Positions 31,101-40,591 of a stretch of DNA of 64,000 nucleotides are shown in pieces (positions within the stretch are counted from its first letter, which is position 1; every line of letters starts with the position of its first letter). This DNA is from Yamagishiella unicocca. Taxonomy: Eukaryota > Chlorophyta > Chlorophyceae > Chlamydomonadales > Volvocaceae. The notes under the pieces are model-generated. The model searched no databases and had not been told where the DNA came from. It saw only the letters and a list, made by a program, of their open reading frames with translations. The position numbers and the translations under genes were made by a program. The DNA lies in NCBI GenBank assembly GCA_003116995.1, contig BDSL01000025.1:186001-250000 (forward strand), given 5' to 3'.

Positions 31101-32347
31101 TAATTCGTGAACACAACAAACCGGCATAAAAAAAAACCATGTTGGGTGAAGCCAACAACCAACAAGCCAATCAGCAACATACGGAGGGCGTAAGCAAATT
31201 TTGAACGTAAGCGATGTTTACTTATTACAAAGGGCTACTACGCATGTCGCTATCATACAGGCAGGCAGCTACATGCGCATTGAATAGCACCCAGCCGCGC
31301 AAGCAAGCAAGCCGCCACACTGAGTACTGCATGCGGTGAGCGCCTCCGTACGTGGTGTCGAAGTGTCGTACCTCAGCCGTTAGCTTCCCGCCTGCGTGCT
31401 TCTGGCGGAAATCGTCCATGCACAGCTGCAGGTGGGCACCGGCGTAGCAGCGGCTGTCCGCGGTGGCAGCGGAGGAGGAAGCGGCCGCGCCGTACAGCAG
31501 ACCGGCCGCACTGCCGCCTCCTCCCTGCTGCTGCGGGGCGCCGCCGTTCCCAGCTGGGGCTGCCACGCCCCGCGGCGGCGGCGGGCGCCAGACGCCGCAC
31601 AGCATCTGCAGCACGAGCTCGGCCTTGTCCGTCGCGGCCTTGTCGGAAAGGCTCGCGATTGCTGATCCCAGGAAGACGCGGAACTGCGGGAGGGGCGGCC
31701 ATGTGGCGCCGACGACGGATGGAAGCAAGGAAAATCATATCACGGTAAAGATGTATGTGACGTCTTGTCGTGCGTCCAGGGGTAAACCCCAATCAAGTAG
31801 CTTACGTTGACGATGGGCCGCCGAGCGACCGAAACAGTTACGGCGGGTGCAATCTTTCGCCGCTGCGTTGCATTGTTTACATGCGCGACATGCGCGACTA
31901 GGACGAGGTACGGCTAGGATGTTTGTGCAGGAGTGAAAGCCGGGCCAGCTAGGCAGCTGGGCCCGAGCTACCTAGCTAGAGTCCAGACGTACGGCCTTTT
32001 TGCGCCTCTCCTGAACGCCACCGCGCCGCAATCACCTGCTCGCTCGTTGTCACTTGCGGGCTCAAGCTCAGCGCCTTGAATTCCTTGAACGGCTCGTCCT
32101 CGTAGCCCCTGCTCACCGCAGCAGCCCTCGTCATCGGGTCGTGCGAGAACGAGCAGCGGGCACCATCTGGACAGGTTCTGCCTCGAGCGAAGAAGTGGCA
32201 GGGGCGACCCGCGGACGACTGATGATTGCCGCCGCGGCCGCCGCTGTTGTTGCCATGGCGGCCCCTTGCTCCGAAACCGCCCCGATCCGACGCAGCGGCG
32301 CTGTTGGCGCGGCCTCGTCCCCGACCTGCTGCTGGCTGCGAGGACAT
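8407..32347 (-). CDS. ZNFX1: ZNFX1/Hrr1-type helicase with CCCH, NFX1 and RZ zinc fingers (39 exons)
   Basis: The start ATG is at 32347-32345 and the stop TGA at 8409-8407. Thirty-nine exons join with matching phases throughout and sum to 8547 nt, or 2848 residues; human ZNFX1 is about 1920. Exon coordinates are given in the part entries. Order along the protein: CCCH finger (residues 50-69), helical N-terminal region, SF1/UPF1-like helicase with GPPGTGKT (875-882), VEEAA (1520-1524), GDHEQLRP, QRRMRP, VDNFQGEEA and QSNRVNVMLSRAR, then NFX1-type zinc fingers (about 1940-2350), a CGH...CPTC module, helices, and an RZ finger (2794-2828). The family comprises fission yeast Hrr1, nematode ZNFX-1 and vertebrate ZNFX1, which act in RNA silencing in perinuclear granules, transgenerational inheritance, or antiviral RNA sensing. 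The extra length comes mainly from two low-complexity insertions. The donor of exon 1 is the least certain junction. Confidence 0.9.
9048..11606 (-). other. ZNFX1 exons 35-38: C-terminal helical region
   Basis: Exons 11366-11606, 10199-10456, 9564-9686 and 9048-9148. The sequence is helix-rich with heptad-like leucines (VYEAAVVHLTRLNEEL, LESRLKVAQADLVAL, LRATGEAALEMYRGE, INAIKEMIARLEAQ). It is low in cysteine, linking the finger modules to the terminal RZ finger. A coiled coil is possible. The 11366 donor was chosen because it gives phase 0 into exon 36; a slightly later donor is possible. The final codon of exon 38 is split AC|C. Confidence 0.75.
12083..13625 (-). other. ZNFX1 exons 32-34: CGH...CPTC RING-like module and helix
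   Basis: Exons 13489-13625, 12922-13023 and 12083-12445. The joined sequence reads LVVLPSCGHAFLASTLDGLLGLD, then SCYSRDPSSGAWSRPL, then KTCPTCRQPIRGVRRYGRPVNK. The CGH pair with a CPTC knuckle and PIR-RYG tail is the module found after the NFX1 fingers in ZNFX1 relatives and resembles half of a RING. Ligase activity cannot be claimed. The rest of exon 34 is Ala/Glu-rich helix ending FNKVSELYF. Both split codons (AG|C and AG|G) are restored correctly. Confidence 0.85.
13909..17056 (-). other. ZNFX1 exons 26-31: NFX1-type zinc finger array
   Basis: Exons: 16929-17056, 16509-16697, 15812-16140, 15260-15417, 14514-14803, 13909-14050. Cys/His clusters repeat as CGHxC...C units: LPCGEVLPCGHTCPRRCH, LHPQCGHPCDRICGRECGRC, VSLECGHTVKDVQC, VSLPGCGHTLTVPCC, LELPACGHVVQVAC, ALECGHECGGSCGEC, CGKVLVCGHECGSKCH, then CPRCPSKCWIACPHHAACRK, CGAPCVPCAEACVWECEH, and CGLSLSCGHRCPGLCGEPCPP. 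The order and spacing in the last two exons match the ZNFX1 finger block. Exon 29 is a non-finger helical spacer (NVHDFLHFLSDEGRGAAY). These fingers probably mediate RNA or protein contacts. All split codons restore the expected Cys/Arg residues. Confidence 0.9.
18180..18370 (+). repeat. Minisatellite GTGTTTACTCTCTCTCCCCC
   Basis: Six to seven units of about 28 bp (GTGTTTACTCTCTCT, then a C/T run) in the helicase intron between exons 24 and 25. Each complementary G-rich unit starts near an AGAGAGTAAACAC block. No coding function is seen. Confidence 0.8.
18425..18789 (-). other. ZNFX1 exon 24: RGG-like insertion ahead of motif V
   Basis: The 121-codon exon ends in the conserved VRVATVDNFQ of motif V. 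Its first two thirds are Gly-rich, with Arg spaced through Gly runs in the RGG-box style and a short conserved-looking island (GTTASEATVWGPD). RGG tracts bind RNA and favour condensates, which would suit a granule protein; that is inference. The codons are extreme CCACCG/GCGGCC-type repeats, so length is likely to vary between strains. Confidence 0.7.
21472..21530 (+). repeat. Dispersed intronic element, family 2
   Basis: CATGAGAGGAAACCCGTGGG, then TCGGCACCGAATAAGAAAAA, then CTGAGTAGGGAAGG. It is separated from the acceptor of helicase exon 18 (21454) by a G run only, so the element end abuts the splice site. Confidence 0.7.
21793..23285 (-). other. ZNFX1 exons 16-17: large low-complexity insertion inside helicase domain 1
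   Basis: Exon 16 starts with the conserved PMTWDELDRLLRFQHPNLHASF. It then becomes Gly/Asp-rich with basic patches (GRGRRGQKKGKGGKSYSDLV) and a 7-9 Ala run. Exon 17 opens with an acidic stretch (IIDDDAEDDDGDDEVGGD) and continues through Gly, Ala, Gln/Glu (QEQNEGQEQ) and Pro-rich tracts, then returns to conserved sequence at RPLDELLAADDVWTMS. The roughly 330 residues lie between motifs Ia and Ib, where UPF1-like helicases carry their 1B/stalk insertion, and account for much of the extra length. The phases at both ends fit the neighbours, so the insertion is coding rather than retained intron. Confidence 0.75.
23421..23451 (+). repeat. (GT)n microsatellite
   Basis: About 15 uninterrupted GT dinucleotides in the helicase intron between exons 15 and 16. 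Confidence 0.95.
27053..27113 (+). repeat. (GTTGGTGG)n minisatellite
   Basis: At least seven perfect 8-bp units in the helicase intron between exons 9 and 10. A looser related run is at 26920-26970. The stretch between them has two copies of TTTCGAGGAAGACCCGTGGA. Confidence 0.9.
28119..28152 (+). repeat. (CCAG)n microsatellite
   Basis: Eight CCAG units in tandem in the intron between helicase exons 8 and 9. Confidence 0.9.
29035..29092 (+). repeat. Dispersed intronic element, family 2
   Basis: GGGGAGGAAACCCGGTGGTC, then GGCAGGGAAACGTAAAACTG and ACTGGGAAAGG. It lies within 10 bp of the acceptor of helicase exon 7 (29026). Confidence 0.7.
29341..29364 (+). repeat. (GTGTCG)n microsatellite
   Basis: About four hexamer units in the helicase intron between exons 6 and 7. 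Confidence 0.85.
32036..32347 (-). other. ZNFX1 exon 1: Gly/Arg-rich leader and CCCH zinc finger
   Basis: The exon begins MSSQPAAGRGRGRANS and continues Arg/Gly/Asn-rich for about 45 residues. A CCCH finger with spacing C-X8-C-X5-C-X3-H follows (C50, C59, C65, H69; PCHFFARGRTCP then DGARCSFSH). CCCH fingers of this spacing usually bind RNA. An in-frame ATG lies 31 codons upstream, but the stretch between is unlike the rest. A donor at CAG|GTGATT (exon end 32036) gives phase 0 into exon 2; CAA|GTGACA, 6 codons earlier, would also fit. Confidence 0.75.
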
Positions 32348-32560
32348 CAGATGGGGCGCTCTGGATTGCCAGGCAGCTGGGCCGCGAGCTGGATGATGAT
32401 TGGAGCAACGCGTCGCACGTCGTAGGTGGAAATTTAGCACCGAGGACCTCCCTGCTGATGGGACATCTGTTGGCCTCCAGCAGCTCGGCGTAAGACAGCT
32501 AGGTCCCGGGCGTTGCTTGGTAGCAATCCAACCCGCAAGTTTACAATCTCCTTTGCTTGC

Positions 32561-32570
32561 ATATATATTA
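32561..32570 (-). promoter_or_regulatory. Possible TATA-like box upstream of the helicase gene
   Basis: Read on the minus strand this is TAATATATAT, about 215 bp upstream of the chosen start codon, in a region less GC-rich than the gene. Another AT-rich TTATATAA is at about 32730. Neither position is backed by a transcript start. Confidence 0.25.
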
Positions 32571-33942
32571 TCCGAAGCAACAAACCTCGCGTGGAAAGTA
32601 GTGATCCAACGTGCGATGTTCGGTTTGCCTCGTCCCGCATCGACCGTACAGCCCGTGATGAGGACCCGTGATGAAGACCCGTGATAGGCCCTTCGGCTCG
32701 CCCAGCCAGGCGCCTCGCTCGCAACACTACTTATATAACAGCTAACGTGCTGAAAATTTAGTTCGCACCCATTTCAGTCCGCTTCATGTGCGCCACGCCC
32801 TTTCCCTCTTTCATTAATTACCACGTTCCTTTAATTCCGCTCAATCCGCGGGCGCAGGCTCGGAGGGGTGCACGCCGGGGTTACATAGTGCTGCGTTGGT
32901 GGGGCGGTGGGCTGCTGGATGCGTGTGCAGAGGATGGACGTTGAGTACAAAGCGGACGTCATGGGACGCCCAGTCGCCCGCACTTGCTCCCACCAAGGAA
33001 CAATGAGGTATTCCTAAAACCTGAGCCAGCCACGAGTCGGAGGACAACCAGTGGAGGCCGTTACGCGAGCGAGGCGATCCGTAAAGGTGGCTCACCGGGT
33101 CGTGACAGCTGAACCGCGAGTCGGATCGTCTATGGATAAACAGCCGACAGGGGGGGCCGCGGTGCGACTTGAACGTCTGCTGAAGACAGCGCACGAACGT
33201 TTCTTGAGGCATTAGCTTAAGGGTAGAAATCATTAGAATGGAAAACAAATAAGAAAGCAGGAAGCAGTACGGGTAGCGGAACTGTGAGCTTGGCCAGAAT
33301 CACGAATCCAACCATCAGCGAACGGTTGCAACCAGCCCCAGGCCGTACTGGCTTCGACATGAAACGATAGTCTGTTTCTGTTGATGGGAACATCAACATG
33401 TTCATTGCTCCAAAGGGGCTGCGTTGCACATGGCACTTTCGCGTCCACGTGTCGTGCCGTGGCCATATCGTTCTGTAGGCTCCTGTCGCGACACAGTCCT
33501 GGCAACGGCAATCCTCGTATGCAGGCAACAGACTTGGATACCGCTCCCTAAGCGCTTGACGGTGTTCTCTACGTGCTTGGCGGTTATCCGCGACGTTGTC
33601 GGGCAAAGCTGGGGTGAGGAAAGGCAACAAATCGCGATCGTCACCACCTCTCTCTTCGCTCCCACTCGGTCCGTCGGCCAGGTTGGCTCGACGCAGTCTA
33701 AACGAGGTTCTTGGACAGCTCCAGCGTCTTACTGAAGTCCACCGTTGAGCCGCCGATGCTCACGTGTTCGAGTCCGCGACTGTGTAAAGGCGACGCGCAC
33801 GCACTCGGGCGTGATTAACCTAGCTGCATGACTGCCACTGCTCGGAGTGCACGCGTGTGCACGTCAGGGGCTGGGTCGAGAATGAGTCCGAGTTCAGCCT
33901 AGCATCCCGGTCCTGCCTTGATGCGCAAGGGCCAGACTTCAC

Positions 33943-34030
33943 GAGAAGTAGCTCACTGTATGCGTTACATTACTGTGGGTTCGATTCCAGGCAGTCGCGG
34001 ACTGCCTGGCACAGGGACCACACGGTCCCT
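33943..34030 (+). repeat. Pol III-type A/B box followed by two perfect hairpins (SINE-like)
   Basis: TAGCTCACTG resembles an A box, and GGTTCGATTCC (33978-33988) is a perfect B box. Their spacing is shorter than in an intact tRNA. Directly after come two hairpins: AGGCAGTC-GCG-GACTGCCT (33989-34007) and AGGGACC-ACAC-GGTCCCT (34013-34030). A degenerate tRNA head followed by structured sequence suggests a tRNA-derived SINE. No second copy is visible here to prove mobility. Confidence 0.4.
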
Positions 34031-34299
34031 TAGCACCAGCGCATCGCAACGCTCGTACGGCAATAACGGATCCACTTAGACACTGCAGTCCACGCACTTA
34101 GAACAGTGACCACAGCTAAGGGACTACACTGTGTCGATCACGTACTGTGTCACGACACTCCTGTACACTATGCCGCGCCGCTCCCTGGCCGCAGAGTCCA
34201 ATGGAGCCGCCGCAAGGCAACAACCTCCAGGACCATCCGGGGCCTCTATCTGGGCCGTCCCGGGGACGCTCAATCCAGAACCGGTCCTCCCTAAGGTGT

Positions 34300-34370
34300 G
34301 CTCACGCCGAGCTTTGCTCTCGGGACCTCCCGCTTACTAAACGGGTGCTCTTCCACTGAGCTACATCTGC
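34300..34370 (-). tRNA. tRNA-Thr(AGU)-like sequence, probably a pseudogene or SINE head
   Basis: On the minus strand the D arm GCTCAGTGGAAGAGC folds perfectly. The anticodon arm CCCGT-TTAGTAA-GCGGG gives anticodon AGT (Thr). The T stem CCGAG/CTCGG pairs over seven bases, but its loop reads AGCAAAG instead of TTCRANY. The acceptor stem (GCAGATG against CGTGAGC) has two mismatches. The loss of the B box makes a functional gene doubtful. Confidence 0.5.
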
Positions 34371-36579
34371 ATCGGTTATCGCAATAAGTAACCGCTACAA
34401 CAAGTATGAACCTGCCGCTTTTCCTGCTCAACAAGCGCAGGCGCGCAGCCAAGGCGAGCTGCTCAGCGCCACCTCCCGTATGGAAGCCCTGGCAGCAGGT
34501 GGGATAGATGCAGTGGCCGGAACCGCAGACAGGCCCCGCATCACGCTCCTCGCAGGCACGTCGGGGCGAGGGCGCAGCAGCGTCAGGCAGAGAGCCAGCG
34601 CGTCGGATACCTGAAGGTCGGCTTGGCGCCATCGCTGATCATCAGGTAAAAGGGTTTGCGTGTGCCTGTTTTACAATGGTATGATGGCACCCAGCACATA
34701 TCTGCTCATCTAGTGCCACCGGGGGTAGACCGGGGGTAGGTAGAAGTGCTGCGGTGACGCATGGATGAAACGAAGGCCGGCTTATTTACTGAAGGCTTGC
34801 ACCTTCCCATCCGGCGCCGTGTGCAAAGTTACCGAGGGGGGGATCATGTTTGAGGAAAGGCCAGGATGCTGCGATACCTTAAGAGACAGCACAGCAGCAG
34901 CTACAGTGTTGCTCAGGGCTAACTCGACCCTAGGGTCGGTCGACCTCAAGGTGCTGGGACCATCCGAGCCTAAACCTCATAAGGGTCTGGTGCAATCCGC
35001 GAGGCATCGATGTTGGAGCCGCATAACCGGCTCCCCACCCTCATGGGCTAATCCCATCCATTGGCAGTAACGGCATGCCTTGGACCTCATGTGTCCACTC
35101 GTACTCGACGCCGCAGGACGCTGCGACGCACGGGATGCGCTGGCGTGCAGGCCGAACTGTTTCTTGAAAGGAATATAATGCAACAATCCAGTAGTCATGA
35201 CCAACTTATTGCAGCACTCGCGAATCGGCCCAACTCCCATCCGTATAACTACTGAGAAACACTCGATGACCGCTGCAATGTTGCATTAAGTGGCTGCGTA
35301 TAGCATAAACGCGTCGTATAAGCGCATGCGGACGTTGCGAAGGAGGGCGACAGTCGCGATATTATGGAATTTCCGCCATTAAGGAAGCTCGCGGTCCACG
35401 TCCGGCTCCAAGAGTTACCTGGTGTTTTCCTACGCAGGCGTTCAGTACAGGCATGACCCTGATGCTAGGCTATGAGCCTTCTCAAACGCTCTTGTACGGC
35501 AACGATAATCTCGTCTCCATTCCATGATCTCCATACGATGCCCAAATTCACAACAGCACAAGGCATAGTAACATGCCCTCTTATATCGATATGCTTGTAG
35601 GCAGGCTAGGCTAGGCCTCCATACATCCATAGCATACTTCTTTGGCCACTTCTGATACCGGAATACCGTAACATTTCACGCCAAATTATGTTGTTACCTG
35701 CACGTCATTGTAATGGAGAAAATGATTTCAGTCCAGGAGAGCTCAACTTTTGCCGGCACCTGCCAACGCGTATGTAGGCATTTCAGCAGGTAGGGTATAG
35801 CTGAGCTGTGGGCCTGAACCCAAACTGATACCGCAACCTTGATTCCGCAAACTCGTATGTCTTAGCTGCTTAGCTCATTCGCTGCTGCTTTTAGACGGTA
35901 GGCAGCGGTGCACGCATACAAGCGGGTAAGCGGCTCTGTTGTGACGACAGCTTATCGTCGCTATGCTTGGTGCTGCAGGTGCAAGTCGCAGGAACAGGCT
36001 GGCTTTAAAAATTTACGCTTGGGAAGATGCACTACTGATCACTTCACGGAGTCCCGACCGGCTGCGGACAATCATGCTCGCGCTGCGTCCATACCATTTA
36101 TTGGGTAAGTGCCCAATACTTTTCATGCCGAAAGGTGAGTTCATGAAAGTGGCTGGTGGACAGAGAGGAACGGAAACGGATCAAAGAGGATTTTTTCCTG
36201 ATTCGCGACATCTCTGCTGCGTTGCGAACTTTTGACAACCGAGCTTCCACCAATTATCACCTTCACAATCACACCCCATCCAAATATCTTAAGATTGAGA
36301 GGCGTCTGACCGGTTACTCCTCAAGAGTTTGAGGTGGATTGCAGCAGCTGTCGGCAAGCCTGCTATCTAATGCGCGCAGTGCACACTTTCATCCTGCTGG
36401 GCGACCGCAATCGAATCGACTACGTGTGTGCGTTAGCTATATATCAAATCTGGCTGATTCATTTTGTCTGCGCTTGTCTGCCTGCCGCTGTTCTCGCACG
36501 TCTCGCTCGTGTCTTTCGTGGATCCAAATTCGAATTCGTTATTCGGTAAATAACTAATGTCGATCGTTAATTTGTTGTG

Positions 36580-38552
36580 CACTGCTCCTTGCCAACGCAG
36601 GAAGACTTCCAAATTGCGGTCTCAGGATCCTCCGGACAGATACGAAGAGCGGCGAGCGTACTGAAGGTGGAGCTCGCCGCTCTACGTACGTATCTGTCCT
36701 AAGCTAAAGACACACAAGGCCTTTAGGTGTGTCCTAACTACGGTGGGCGGGTGCGCGCGGCGGCGGGCGCTTCCGATAAGCGTGTGGTTGGCAGCGGCCA
36801 TTAGTATTTGTCTGCGTGCCGCCGTACGTACGCGTCCTGTGCGTGGTTCTGCCGCATGCACGCGCCCAGTAGTAGTGCGTGGTTGGCAGCGGCCACCAGC
36901 AGTAGTATCAAGCAGTCAGTTGTCCACGCATGGGTTATTAATGTTTCCCAGCTGCTTCGTTTTCAGCCCTGTCCGTCGGCTCGCTCGCTTTTCCATTCGT
37001 TCGTTCGTCCAACACTCTAATAATTGGAAACCCAGTCGATCACCTTGAGTGCTCTGCTCCTTGCCAACGCACGCAGACGTTCATCAAGGTCCGCCGTCCG
37101 CTCTTCATCATCAATTGGTGACGGCACGGACGGACGGCACGGCGGACGGCACGGCGGCTACTGATGTATCGCCTCCATGCGTGCGTGGATACGGATGGAT
37201 GGAGCTGCTGCGCCGTCGATCGATGTTCAAGATTTTGGAATGAAGGCGGTACCGCATTCCGGGCGGGCGGGCTGGGAGATAGGAGCGCGACTGGGTTGCT
37301 TGCATTGGACGGCCGGCAGCATGCGTGGGGTTTGCTTTGGGTGCAGAGCTGTCTTGCGTCAGGACACAAGCCTGCTGAGATCGGGATCGACCGGCAGGGG
37401 CTAGCTCGCTGCTGGTCCGTCATCATGTACGTACGTATGCACGGCGGGCGTACTGAAGGCAGCAGGTGGAGCTCGCCGCCCTAAGTATCTGTCCAGCCAA
37501 CCGACCTGAGACGACACACAAGGCCTTCATCAGGTGTGTCTTGACTTCTACGTACGGTGGGTGCGGCGGGCGCTTCCGATAAGTGTGTGTGGTTGCCCTT
37601 CTGCCGTACGCGTCCAGTGCGTGGTTGGCAGCGGCCACCAGTAGTATGCAGTCAGTTGTCCACGCATGGGTTAATGTTTCCCAGCAGCTGCTGCTTCGTT
37701 TTCAGCCCTGTCCGTCGGCGGCTCGCTCGCTTTTCCATTCGTTCAACATCCTAATTGGAAACGAACCCAGTCGCTCGATCACCTTGAGTGCTCTGCTGCT
37801 CCTTGCCAACGCACGCAGACGTTCATCAAGGTCCGCCGCCGTCCGCTCTTCATCATCAAGCAATTGGTGACGGCACGGACGGACGGCACGGCGGCTACTG
37901 ATGTATCGCCTCCATGCGTGCGTGGATATGGATGTATGGAGCTGCTGCGTGCGTCCTCGATCGATGTCCAAGATTTCGAAGGCGGTACCGCATTCCGGGC
38001 GGGCGGGCTGGGAGATAGGGGCGCGAATGGGTTGCTTCAGTTGCATTGGACGGCCGGCAGCATGCGTGGGGTTTGGGTGCAGAGCTGTCTTCGTTGCGTC
38101 AGGACACAAGCCTGAGATGGGTACGATCGGCGGCGGCAGGGGCTAGCTCGCTGCTGGTCCGTCATCATTTACATACATATGTACGCACGGCGGGCGTACT
38201 GAAGGTACGTAGATAGGCAGGTGGAGCTCGCCGCTCTACGTATCTGTCCAACCGACCTGCTGAGACGACACACAAGGCCTTCATCATCAGGTGTGTCCTG
38301 ATTACTACGGTGGGTGCGGCGGGCGCTTCCGATAGCGGCCACCATTAGTATATATGCAGTCAGTTGTCCACGCATGGGTTAATGTTTCCCAGCAGCAGCT
38401 GCTTCGTTTTCAGCCCTGTCCGTCGACTCGCTCGCTATCTAGCTTTTTCATTCGTTCATTTCAACATTCTAATTGGAAATCCACGCAGTCTACGTATCTA
38501 TCTGTCCAACCGACCTGAGACACACAAGGCCTTCATTCATCAGGTGTGTCCT
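36580..38552. repeat. Satellite family A, about 0.75-0.81 kb period
   Basis: Full units start near 36745 and 37557. A truncated third starts near 38310, and a partial unit precedes the first. Shared blocks in order: GCGGGCGCTTCCGATA, CAGTCAGTTGTCCACGCATG, GTTTCCCAGCAGCTGCTTCG, TTTTCAGCCCTGTCCGTCGG, CTTGCCAACGCACGCAGACG, GGCGGTACCGCATTCCGGGC, and a hairpin block with ACACACAAGGCCTT. Copies differ by many small indels, so no reading frame is maintained. The last copy ends at GGTGTGTCCTG and passes directly into family B at about 38553. Confidence 0.85.
36634..36699. repeat. Long inverted repeat in satellite A
   Basis: GGACAGATAC (36634-36643) and AGAGCGGCGAGC (36646-36657) pair with GCTCGCCGCTCT (36672-36683) and GTATCTGTCC (36690-36699). 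This gives an almost continuous 22-bp stem. Decayed versions occur in the later A units. Confidence 0.85.
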
Positions 38553-40591
38553 GCGAGCCAGCATGCGATGCGCGATGTGCTGCTTTACCGCCGTGCCGTG
38601 CGTGTGTTATCGATTATGATGCGAGTACCGTTCGTTGCTTGCGTCCACCTGCCCTACCTTGCCACCGCGGCAAGTTTACTCCCTGTTGCGCACTAAGCAC
38701 AATTTATATCAAGCCGGCTGGCCGATAATAACCTCCTGACCGTCTTAATACCCGCCGCTGCAGACGCATGCTGGGTGCGTGAGAACGAATAAAAAGCGTT
38801 TATTCGGCGGGACGGGCTGGCTACACCACCAAGTAACCGTTACAACAACAACCAAGTAGACATTCGTAAGGAGCTGGCTGGACGGAGCGAGTGCTGTGAG
38901 CCAGCTTTCCTACTCTCAAGATCATCCGCGAAACGTACGAGCGAGGTACCGTACGTACGTATCACCCGCCGCGCGTGTAGGTGAAAATCTGCAGCTTCGT
39001 TGTTATTGATTACAGCAGCCCGCCTGCTGTTAATTTCGTTCACCCCTGCATCCATGCGTGCGTGTTTATTCTCCGTGTGCGTGTTAATTACTCTGCGTTA
39101 GTTTACCGTGTGTTATTTAAGTTATTACCGTTTGTTGGTGATGATGTGGTGTAGTACCGTGCGCTGCGTGGTTTACCCTGTATGTTTTGGTTATTATCAT
39201 GTGTATCTTCCTGGTTGTTAATTACTGCGTGCTAGCCAGCATGCGATGCGCGATGTGCTGCTTTACCGCCGTGCCGTGCGTGTGTTATTATGATGCGAGT
39301 ACTGTTCATTGCTTGCGTCCACCTGCCCTACCTTGCCACCGCGGCAAGTTTACTCCCTGTTGCGCACTAAGCACAATTTATATCAAGCCGGCTGGCCGAT
39401 AACCCTCCTGACCGTCTTAATACCCGCCGCTGCAGACGCATGCTGGGTGAGAACGAATAAAAAGCGTTTATTCGGCGGGACGGGCTGGCTACACCACCAA
39501 GTAGACATTCGTAAGGAGCTGGCTGGACGGACGGAGCGAGTGCTGTGAGCCAGCTTTCCTACTCTCAAGATCATCCGCGAAACGTACGAGGTACGTACGT
39601 ATCACGCACCCGCCGCGCGTGTATGCTAAAATCTGCAGCTTGTTATTGATTACAGCAGCCCGCCTGCTGTTAATTTCACCCCTGCATCCATTACCGCGTG
39701 CGTGTTTATTCTCCGTGTGCGTGTTAATTACTCTGCGTTAGTTTACCGTGTGTTATTTAAGTTATTACCGTTTGTTGGTGATGATGTGGTGTAGTACCGT
39801 GCGCTGCGTGGTTTACCCTGTATGTTTTGGTTATTATCATGTGTATCTTCCTGGTTGTTAATTACTGCGTGCGAGCCAGCATGCGATGCATGCGCGATGT
39901 GCTGCTTTACCGCCGTGCCGTGCGTGTGTTATTATGATGCGAGTACTGTTCATTGCTTGCGTCCACCTGCCCTACCTTGCCACCGCGGCAAGTTTACTCC
40001 CTGTTGCGCACTAAGCACAATTTATATCAAGCCGGCTGGCCGATAACCTCCTGACCGTCTTAATACCCGCCGCTGAAGACGCATGCTGGCTGGGTGAGAA
40101 CGAATAAAAAGCGTTTATTCGGCGGGACGGGCTGGCTACACCACCAAGTAGACATTCGTAAGGAGCTGGCTGGACGGAGCGAGTGCTGTGAGCCAGCTTT
40201 CCTACTCTCAAGATCATCAGCGAAACGTACGAGGTACGTACGTATCACCCGCCGCGCGTGTAGGTGAAAATCTGCAGCTTCGTTGTTATTGATTACAGCA
40301 GCCCGCCTGCTGTTAATTTCGTTCACCCCTGCATCCATTACCGCGTGCGTGTTTATTCTCCGTGTGCGTGTTAATTACTCTGCGTTAGTTTACCGTGTGT
40401 TATTTAAGGTATTACCGTTTGTTGGTGATGATGTGGTGTAGTACCGTGCGCTGCGTGGTTTACCCTGCATGTTTTGGTTATTATCATGTGTATCTTCCTG
40501 GTTGTTATTAATTACTGCGTGCGAGCCAGCATGCGATGCGCGATGTGCTGCTTTACCGCCGTGCCGTGCGTGTGTTATTATGATGCGAGTA

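Larger units (their letters stand above)
26203..31683 (-). other. ZNFX1 exons 2-11: helical N-terminal region leading into the helicase
   Basis: Exons (descending): 31372-31683, 30682-30936, 30175-30438, 29814-29940, 29520-29640, 28849-29026, 28253-28363, 27421-27809, 26745-26919, 26203-26435. They cover residues about 105-825. Exons 2-5 are Leu-rich helices like the armadillo-like N-terminus of ZNFX1. Exons 6-8 carry the strongly family-like VQVVPTSGELLCGDWPYLPSN, INFRLLRHDVVAPL and RVAGLAVTRQEGSLVK. Exon 9 has WRNSKRLSHGTLLCFWWEP, the RFxNSKRLxxGSLVC-type beta domain. Exons 10-11 hold FAYEPVLRALQ joined to DITSIPL. Exons 9 and 11 include Ala/Gln/Gly-rich inserts. This block precedes the Walker A exon exactly as in ZNFX1. 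Confidence 0.8.
32348..36580. other. Unassigned region between the helicase gene and the satellite block
   Basis: About 4.2 kb of lower GC content than the genes. Reading frames of up to about 137 codons occur (for example minus strand 33217-33630, with a C-X2-C pair), but I recognise no family and see no consistent exon structure. The stretch contains tRNA-like and pol III-like elements (33950-34370), a 14-bp perfect palindrome CGACCCTAGGGTCG (34925-34938), and the 5' flank of the helicase gene. It may include decayed transposon sequence. Confidence 0.5.

Noticed and set aside
33217..33665. Minus-strand frames of 87-137 codons with a CRCQDC motif
   Set aside because: No recognisable family and no supporting splice structure; left unassigned.
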